Origin: Ilumatobacter fluminis
GTDB taxonomy: Bacteria > Actinomycetota > Acidimicrobiia > Acidimicrobiales > Ilumatobacteraceae
Direction of reading: 5' to 3'
Length of the DNA: 64,000 nt
NCBI RefSeq assembly: GCF_004364865.1
Contig: NZ_SOAU01000001.1
Coordinates: forward strand, 3,380,001 to 3,444,000
The translations under genes and the position numbers were made by a program. The notes under the pieces are model-generated. The model did not search any database, was not told the origin of the DNA, and saw only the letters and a list, made by a program, of their open reading frames with translations. How positions within the stretch are numbered: position 1 is the first letter of the stretch; each line of letters opens with the position of its first letter. This document shows, in pieces, positions 58,764 through 64,000 of the stretch.

Positions 58764-61700
58764 ATGCGTCGAACCGCCGCCATCCTGCTCGGTACCGCTC
58801 TGGTCGTCACGTCGACCGTGCTGTCGACGATGTCGGCGCCGAACGGCACCGCGCTCGCCGACCACGACCCGCCGGTCGTCGAGCTCCTGTCCGACATCCA
58901 CGGCCTGCCGGTCGACGCCGAGATCGACCACCTGACGGCGACGTCGACCCACGTCTTCTTCGAGGCCCGTGGCAGCGTCGAGTTCGGACGTGAACTGTGG
59001 GCGTATTCGATCGCCGACGACGAGATCTCGATGGTGCACGATCTCAGTGAGGGGTGGGACGACAGCGACATCAGGGCCACCACCGTCGTCGACGACACGT
59101 TCTTCTTCGTCGCCGTGGTGGGTGGCACCTCGCGTTTGTACACGAGCGACGGAACGGTGAGCGGGACCGACTGGCTGGGCTCGGGTTGGGACATCGACCA
59201 CCGCAACCTGGTGAGCGCCGGAACGTTCGGCTACGTCACCGGCACCTCCCCGGCGACCGGCCAGGAGCTGATCCGGTTCGACGGCGACGGCACGCTCACG
59301 ACGATCGAGATCTACCCGGGCGGGAGTTCGTCGACGCCGGACGTCCTGACCGTGGACCGACACGGCACCCTGTTCCTCGAGGCGGAGACCCCGGCCGCCG
59401 GCAACGAACTGGTGCGGGTGACGCCGGCCGGCGTGGTCGATGCGATCGACCTGAACGGCAGCGGTGACACGTACATCAACCAGATCGCCTTCGCCGACGG
59501 CGCCGTGTACTTCACCGAGTTCAACGGTGCGTTTCATCGCATCCCCGATAGTGGCGCGTCCGCGGCGACCATGCTGCAGGACCACGAGACACTCGCTCCG
59601 ACCGACGTCGACTGGATGCGGACGATCACCGACGGACCGCAGGAGTACCTCGTGGTCAAGTTCGGGGGACCCGACCGGCTGTACCGGATCGCCGACAACG
59701 GCGCCCTTCCCTCGCAGGTGTCGGCGACGTTCGTCCCGAACGACTCGCCGGTGCAGTACGGCGACGGCGCGTTCCTCACCGGCTGGGACGACGGTGAGGG
59801 GCTCGAACCATGGCACCTCGACCCGTCGACGGGCACCCTCACCTCGCTCGGCGATCTCAACCCTGGCGTCGCCGGGTCGTTCCCAGCGGGGTTCACAGCG
59901 TCGACCGATGGCAGCGCCGGGCTGTTCTGGGCGACCACGGCGTCCGGCGATCGACTCCACGTGGTCGACGGCACGACGGTGACGGTGACGCCCACCGACG
60001 ACGACGGCGACCACGCTCGCTCGATGACGGCAATCGCAACGGACACGTTCGCTCTCGCCCGATCGACGGTCGCGGGCGACCAGTTCGGGGTCATCGGCAC
60101 CCTGCTCGACCGCTACCGCTCGGTCGGCACGCCGAACCCGGCGACCGGCGACGCCTGGCCCGGCGACTTCACGGCGCTCGGCGACGACGTGATCTTCTCC
60201 GCCACACATCCGACCGACGGCTACGAGCTGTACGTCCATGACCGGTCTGCCGGCACCGTCGAAATCATCGACGACCTGAACGAGGCAGGCGACGCGAGCC
60301 CACAGGTGTTGGGGGTGCTCGACGGTGTCGTGTTGTTCACGGCGCTGCAGGACGGCGCCTTCTTCGACCTGTTCTCGACCGACGGCGCCACGATCACGCC
60401 GATCGGCAACCGCGACGAGGTCGCGGTCGCTCGGTCGTGGCCCGACCAGGTCGGGGCGTCCGACGACCTCGGCCTCCTGTTCTTCGCGAACCGGCTCGAT
60501 GCGAACGCCCTGTGGCGAACGGACGGGACCGACACCGGTACGTTCGAGATCGCCGACCTCAGCGCTTCGCAGATGGAGCCACTCCCGGGAGGGGTCCTGT
60601 TGCTCGGCGACACCGCCACGCACGGGCGAGAGCTCTGGTTCGCCGACGCCACCTCCGCCACCCGCCTCACCGATGCAGCGAGCGGCACGAGTGACGGCTT
60701 CGGCATCGACTCGAACATCGCCGTCGTGGAAGACACCGGCTTCGCGGTCACCGTCGAGCGGCAGATGATCACGACCGACGGCACGATCGCCGGCACCACC
60801 GTCACCTCCGGGCCGGGCGGCGAGGACGTGACCGGTCTGACCGCCATCGGCGACACGTTGTACGTCACCACGCAGGACGGCGGGGTCGACTCGGTGTGGG
60901 CGTTGCCCGGCGGTGAGAACCCGACCCGGCTCCCGACCGCAGCCCCGCTGCCTCACCTGTCGATGTATCGCGCCGACAGCGTGTCCGAGGGGCCCTCCGG
61001 CCCCCTGGTGATCAACGGCGGTTCGGATCTGATCCTGTACTCGCCGGAACACGGCATCGTCGAAACGGTCAGCGACGCGCAGTTCGCGAACGACATGGTC
61101 TCGACCGACCGGCACGTCTATCTCCGCAAGGGCAGCGAGAACACCGAGCTGTGGCGCACGGACGGGACCGCCGCCGGGACGGAACTCATCGCCGACGTGT
61201 ACCCGGGTTCGTATCCGTCGTTCCCGTACGGCCTCACGGTCGCCCACGACACCCTCTACTTCGGCGCCGAACATCCCGTCCACGGCGCCGAGGCGTTCGT
61301 CGTCGACATCGCGCCGCACCTTCCGGGCGCGCCCCTGGGGGTGAACGCCGTCGCCGGCGTGGAGCGGGCCACCGTTTCGTGGACGCCCCCGGCACACGAC
61401 GGCGGCGCCGACATCACGTCGTACCGCGCCACGGCGTCGCCCGGCGGGAAGTCGTGCACCAGCTCGGGCGCCTCGTGCACCGTCACCGGCCTCGACGGCG
61501 GGACGGCGTACACGTTCCGGGTCACCGCCACGAACCGGGCGGGCACGTCGACGCCCTCGGCCCCGTCCGCGCCGGTGACGCCATCGGCGGCACCGGTCGA
61601 CGAGCCCGACGCCGCCATCGTGCCGATCGACCCCGCCCGCTTCGCCGACACGCGGCCGCAGGACACCGTCGACGGGGCGTTCCGCGACCTCGGCGCGGTG

Positions 61701-62732
61701 CGGGCCGGAACATCGCTCACGGTGCGCATCGCCGGCCGCGGCGACGTCCCTTCGGGTGCCGCCGGCGTCGTCGCCAACCTGACCGCGGTCGGACCCCAGG
61801 GCCCGGGTCACGCCACGCTCTATCCGTGCGGGTCGGTGCCGACGGCGTCGCACCTCAACTACGCACCGGGCGACGTGGTCGCGAACTCGACCGTCGTCCC
61901 GCTCTCGGCGGACGGCGATCTGTGCATCCACTCCCACGCCACGAGCCACTACGTGCTCGACATCAACGGCTACGTACCCGGGTCGACACCGTTGACGACG
62001 ATCGACCCTGCCCGCTACGCCGATTCGAGGCCGCAGGACACGTTCGACGGGACGTTCTCCGACGTCGGACCGATCGTCGGCGGCACGGAGTGGGAGATCC
62101 GGATCGGCGGACGCGGCGAGGTGCCGGCAAACGCCGTCGCTGCGGTCGTCAACCTGACGATGGTCGGTCCGGCAGCGAACGGGCACGCCACGATCCATCC
62201 GTGCGACGACCGGCCGACGGCGTCCCACGTCAACTACGGACCCGGCGAGGTGGTGCCGAACGGCGCCATCGCGCGGTTGTCCGACCGTGGGTCGATCTGC
62301 GTGTACACCCACGCGACGAGCCACGTCCTCGTCGACGTGGCCGGGTTCGTGGCAGCCGGTCCGACGATCTCGACGCAGACACCGGCTCGGTACGCCGACT
62401 CCCGTCCCGAGGACACCTTCGACGGGAAACGTTCGAACCTCGGCCCGCTCGGGGCGGGCGACACGATCGAGATCCCGATCGCCGGTCGCGGCGGGGTCCC
62501 GGCCGACGCGACGGCCGCGATCGTGAACCTGGCGGTGATCCGCCCCGACGGGCCCGGCCACGCCACGATCTACCCCTGCGGCGAGGTGCCGAACGCCAGC
62601 AACATCAACTACACCGCCGGCACCGTGAGGGCGAACAACGCGATCGTGAAACTGTCACCGAGTGGCACGTTGTGCCTGCGTACGCATGCCGCGACCCACT
62701 TCCTGCTCGACGTCGTCGGACATCTGTCGTGA
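58764..62732 (+). CDS. Large secreted protein with ELWxxDGT-type propeller, FN3 and three C-terminal repeats
   Basis: A 1322-residue secreted protein. A signal peptide ([20 protein letters not shown]) is followed by ~800 residues of ELWxxDGTxxGT-type propeller repeats (for example [21 protein letters not shown]). A fibronectin type III domain lies at ~852-945, then three ~120-residue repeats (~954-1072, ~1079-1197, ~1205-1322), each beginning PARxADxRPxDT and containing GHAT(L/I)xPC and a second Cys. No anchor or sorting signal is seen. I chose ATG 58764, six bases after CACCCT. Likely a surface or adhesion protein. Confidence 0.85.
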   Translation: MRRTAAILLGTALVVTSTVLSTMSAPNGTALADHDPPVVELLSDIHGLPVDAEIDHLTATSTHVFFEARGSVEFGRELWAYSIADDEISMVHDLSEGWDDSDIRATTVVDDTFFFVAVVGGTSRLYTSDGTVSGTDWLGSGWDIDHRNLVSAGTFGYVTGTSPATGQELIRFDGDGTLTTIEIYPGGSSSTPDVLTVDRHGTLFLEAETPAAGNELVRVTPAGVVDAIDLNGSGDTYINQIAFADGAVYFTEFNGAFHRIPDSGASAATMLQDHETLAPTDVDWMRTITDGPQEYLVVKFGGPDRLYRIADNGALPSQVSATFVPNDSPVQYGDGAFLTGWDDGEGLEPWHLDPSTGTLTSLGDLNPGVAGSFPAGFTASTDGSAGLFWATTASGDRLHVVDGTTVTVTPTDDDGDHARSMTAIATDTFALARSTVAGDQFGVIGTLLDRYRSVGTPNPATGDAWPGDFTALGDDVIFSATHPTDGYELYVHDRSAGTVEIIDDLNEAGDASPQVLGVLDGVVLFTALQDGAFFDLFSTDGATITPIGNRDEVAVARSWPDQVGASDDLGLLFFANRLDANALWRTDGTDTGTFEIADLSASQMEPLPGGVLLLGDTATHGRELWFADATSATRLTDAASGTSDGFGIDSNIAVVEDTGFAVTVERQMITTDGTIAGTTVTSGPGGEDVTGLTAIGDTLYVTTQDGGVDSVWALPGGENPTRLPTAAPLPHLSMYRADSVSEGPSGPLVINGGSDLILYSPEHGIVETVSDAQFANDMVSTDRHVYLRKGSENTELWRTDGTAAGTELIADVYPGSYPSFPYGLTVAHDTLYFGAEHPVHGAEAFVVDIAPHLPGAPLGVNAVAGVERATVSWTPPAHDGGADITSYRATASPGGKSCTSSGASCTVTGLDGGTAYTFRVTATNRAGTSTPSAPSAPVTPSAAPVDEPDAAIVPIDPARFADTRPQDTVDGAFRDLGAVRAGTSLTVRIAGRGDVPSGAAGVVANLTAVGPQGPGHATLYPCGSVPTASHLNYAPGDVVANSTVVPLSADGDLCIHSHATSHYVLDINGYVPGSTPLTTIDPARYADSRPQDTFDGTFSDVGPIVGGTEWEIRIGGRGEVPANAVAAVVNLTMVGPAANGHATIHPCDDRPTASHVNYGPGEVVPNGAIARLSDRGSICVYTHATSHVLVDVAGFVAAGPTISTQTPARYADSRPEDTFDGKRSNLGPLGAGDTIEIPIAGRGGVPADATAAIVNLAVIRPDGPGHATIYPCGEVPNASNINYTAGTVRANNAIVKLSPSGTLCLRTHAATHFLLDVVGHLS
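61626..62729 (+). repeat. Three tandem ~360-bp coding repeats
   Basis: Copies at about 61626-61980, 61999-62356 and 62376-62729, encoding [24 protein letters not shown] and [12 protein letters not shown] starts. Each carries two Cys at matching places. The copies differ enough that they are not recent duplicates. Confidence 0.8.
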
Positions 62733-62816
62733 GCGGTTCACGCTCCGTTCACGCCCCTCGTGCACGATGACACGGTCCGATCGCCGGCCTCACCACGGGA
62801 ACCTGGTACGGCGATC

Positions 62817-62874
62817 GTGAGTGCGCTCGGGTGCTCGGGTTTCGGCGGAAACCGAGCACCCGGGCCGCACTCAC
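62817..62874. terminator. Long hairpin between convergent genes
   Basis: Arms of about 27 bases (GTGAGTGCG...GGGTGCTCGG...) pair with one small mismatch around a 4-base GGCG loop. It stands between the repeat-protein stop (62732) and the dioxygenase stop (62896), so it can end both transcripts. Confidence 0.7.
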
Positions 62875-62895
62875 CCCCGGCTGCTGCTGCGACGC

Positions 62896-63738
62896 TCAGG
62901 CGGCGCCGATGGTGGTCCGGTGGAGCAGGCGGTCGTAGCCGTCGTAGCCACCGGTCGCCTTGTGCAGCACCGACCGGTTGTCCCACATCGTCAACATGCC
63001 GGGCTCCCACCGGTGCCGGTACACGAACTCGTCACGGGTCTGCCACGCGTACATCTCGAACAGCAGGTCGCGCTCGTCGTCGCCGCTCATCCCGTCGATC
63101 CCGATGATGTAACCGATGCAGCCGAACAGGCCGAGCCGCCCCGTCTCGGGGTGCGGGCGGATGATCGGGTGCAGTTGCGTCGCCATCGCCGACTCACTCG
63201 GCCGGATCGACATGCTGCGGTCGGTCTGCTGGTCGTCGTCGCCGTACATGCCGCTCGGCGCGTACCCTCCGCGAGCCGAGTGGACGGCCTGCTTGCCCTC
63301 GAGCCGTTGACGCAACGCGTCGGGCATCGCGTCGAGCGCGGCGTGCTGGTCGGCGTAGAGCGTGTCGCCACCATGCGGCGGGATGGTGATGCCGTAGAGG
63401 CAGGTGCCGGCCGGCGGGCGCTCCTGGAAGCTCCAGTCGCTGTGCCAGTTCTCCGCGAACAAGGGCGCCGTCTCGTCGGCGCGACGAGAGATGGCGATGA
63501 CGTGCTCCCGGCCGTCGACCGGCGCGATGAACGGGTCGTCGCCGAAGGGACCGAAGGCGAGGGTGAAGCGTTCGAGGTCGTCGTCACCGAGCTGCTGGTC
63601 GGGGAACGACAGGACGTGATGTTCGAGCCATGCCATCCGGATGTCGGCGATCGTCGTGTCGTCGAGGGGACGGGTCAGATCGACCCCTCGCACCAGTGCC
63701 CCGCACACCTGCCCCGTCGGTTCGATCTCGATCCCCAT
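62896..63738 (-). CDS. TauD/TfdA-family Fe(II)/2-oxoglutarate dioxygenase
   Basis: A 280-residue enzyme. His99 and Asp101 in ENWHSDWSF and the distal His259 in SVLHKATGG are the iron triad; Arg274 in LHRTTI binds 2-oxoglutarate. GVDLTRPLDD and GGDTLYADQHAA are family blocks. TauD relatives oxidise taurine, herbicides or other small acids. ATG 63738 is eight bases after TACGGT (63747-63752). It starts 24 bp after the partial gene, which may regulate it. Confidence 0.93.
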   Translation of the reverse strand: MGIEIEPTGQVCGALVRGVDLTRPLDDTTIADIRMAWLEHHVLSFPDQQLGDDDLERFTLAFGPFGDDPFIAPVDGREHVIAISRRADETAPLFAENWHSDWSFQERPPAGTCLYGITIPPHGGDTLYADQHAALDAMPDALRQRLEGKQAVHSARGGYAPSGMYGDDDQQTDRSMSIRPSESAMATQLHPIIRPHPETGRLGLFGCIGYIIGIDGMSGDDERDLLFEMYAWQTRDEFVYRHRWEPGMLTMWDNRSVLHKATGGYDGYDRLLHRTTIGAA

Positions 63739-63746
63739 GGACGCGC

Positions 63747-63752
63747 ACCGTA
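63747..63752 (-). promoter_or_regulatory. -10 element of the dioxygenase gene
   Basis: TACGGT on the minus strand, eight bases, ATG 63738. Confidence 0.45.
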
Positions 63753-63762
63753 GACGCGAGCA

Positions 63763-63999
63763 TCACGACGACCCGAGCCGTGCCGCCGCGTAGGCGGCGA
63801 CCATCGTCTCGAGCTCGGCGAGCGCCGCCTCCCGACCGGGCGACGAGGGTGGGTGGACGACGAGTGTGTGTCGGACCGTCTCGACGATCAGCTCGATGAC
63901 GTCGCGTGCGTCGGCGGTGTCGGGCGAGGAGCCTTTCGGGCCGCTCGGAGCGCGCTGGCCGAGCAGGCCGAGCAGGCCGAGTCGTTCGACGAACGTGTC
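63763..63999 (-). CDS. C-terminal fragment of a possible TetR-type regulator, 5' end outside window
   Basis: The last 78 residues of a gene that enters from the right edge. The visible part is helical (FVERLGLLGLLGQ, ARDVIELIVETVRHTLVV, REAALAELETMVAAYAAARLG). This and its place just upstream of a dioxygenase fit a TetR ligand-binding domain, but no DNA-binding part is visible, so the family call is a guess. Confidence 0.5.
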   Translation of the reverse strand, partial: DTFVERLGLLGLLGQRAPSGPKGSSPDTADARDVIELIVETVRHTLVVHPPSSPGREAALAELETMVAAYAAARLGSS

Positions 64000-64000
64000 G

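Noticed and set aside
58674-62561. Open frame of nearly 1300 codons on the minus strand opposite the secreted repeat protein
   Set aside because: It is the GC-rich shadow of the plus-strand gene: composition is Arg/Val/Asp-biased with no domain, while the plus frame has a signal peptide, repeats and FN3.

Overview
The window is 64 kb of high-GC chromosomal DNA packed with genes, with short intergenic gaps and many 1-4 bp stop/start overlaps. The gene set points to an actinobacterium, and my best guess is the Acidimicrobiia (Ilumatobacter-like). Pointers are an actinobacterial-type DapD, deazaflavin (F420)-type nitroreductase-like proteins, an LpdA-like flavoprotein without the usual disulfide, a DUF222/HNH protein, an LCP protein and secreted proteins with long ELWxxDGT-type and C-terminal repeats. 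The organism call is inference. I see no tRNA, rRNA, CRISPR array, prophage, integrase or complete insertion sequence.

Layout. (1) 1-11.2 kb, minus strand: a polysaccharide locus with a partial SDR epimerase, an NDP-sugar nucleotidyltransferase, a His-rich membrane protein, three GT4 glycosyltransferases led by a Mug-type DNA glycosylase, the dTDP-rhamnose operon rfbA-C-B-D and an LCP ligase. Two 29-bp palindromes separate rfbD from mug. (2) 11.3-13.8 kb: birA and a biotin-dependent carboxylase alpha subunit diverge from a 19-bp gap. (3) 13.8-19.6 kb: a membrane GGDEF/EAL protein divergent from a response regulator and histidine kinase. (4) 19.6-26.1 kb: LpdA-like flavoprotein, M15 peptidase, lysS-dapD, a DUF2007-like protein and a PfkB kinase. 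(5) 26.1-30.9 kb: a glycine betaine/proline-type ABC operon proV-proW-proX whose permease carries an extra eight-helix module. (6) 31-49.6 kb: dispersed small operons with EamA and MFS exporters, a class III aminotransferase, a stand-alone LigD polymerase, a beta-propeller/MoaD-like pair, nitroreductases, pirin, RidA, DinB, GNAT, an epimerase, a small P-loop kinase, the DUF222/HNH protein, an adenylate kinase and a class II aldolase. (7) 50-55.7 kb: a complete peptide/opine-type ABC operon whose binding protein has a C-terminal membrane anchor. (8) 55.8-64 kb: an EamA exporter, a NarL-type two-component pair, a 1322-residue secreted repeat protein, a TauD/TfdA dioxygenase and a partial possible TetR regulator.

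Expression logic. About twenty-five operon-first genes have a -10-like hexamer (A at position 2, usually T at position 6) 6-7 bases before the start codon, which predicts leaderless mRNAs. In three places the upstream gene's TAG stop codon forms the first half of the next gene's -10. The two ABC-uptake operons are the exception, with clear Shine-Dalgarno sequences (and, for proV, a canonical -35/-10). Downstream genes are mostly joined by ATGA, GTGA or TGATG overlaps, suggesting translational coupling.
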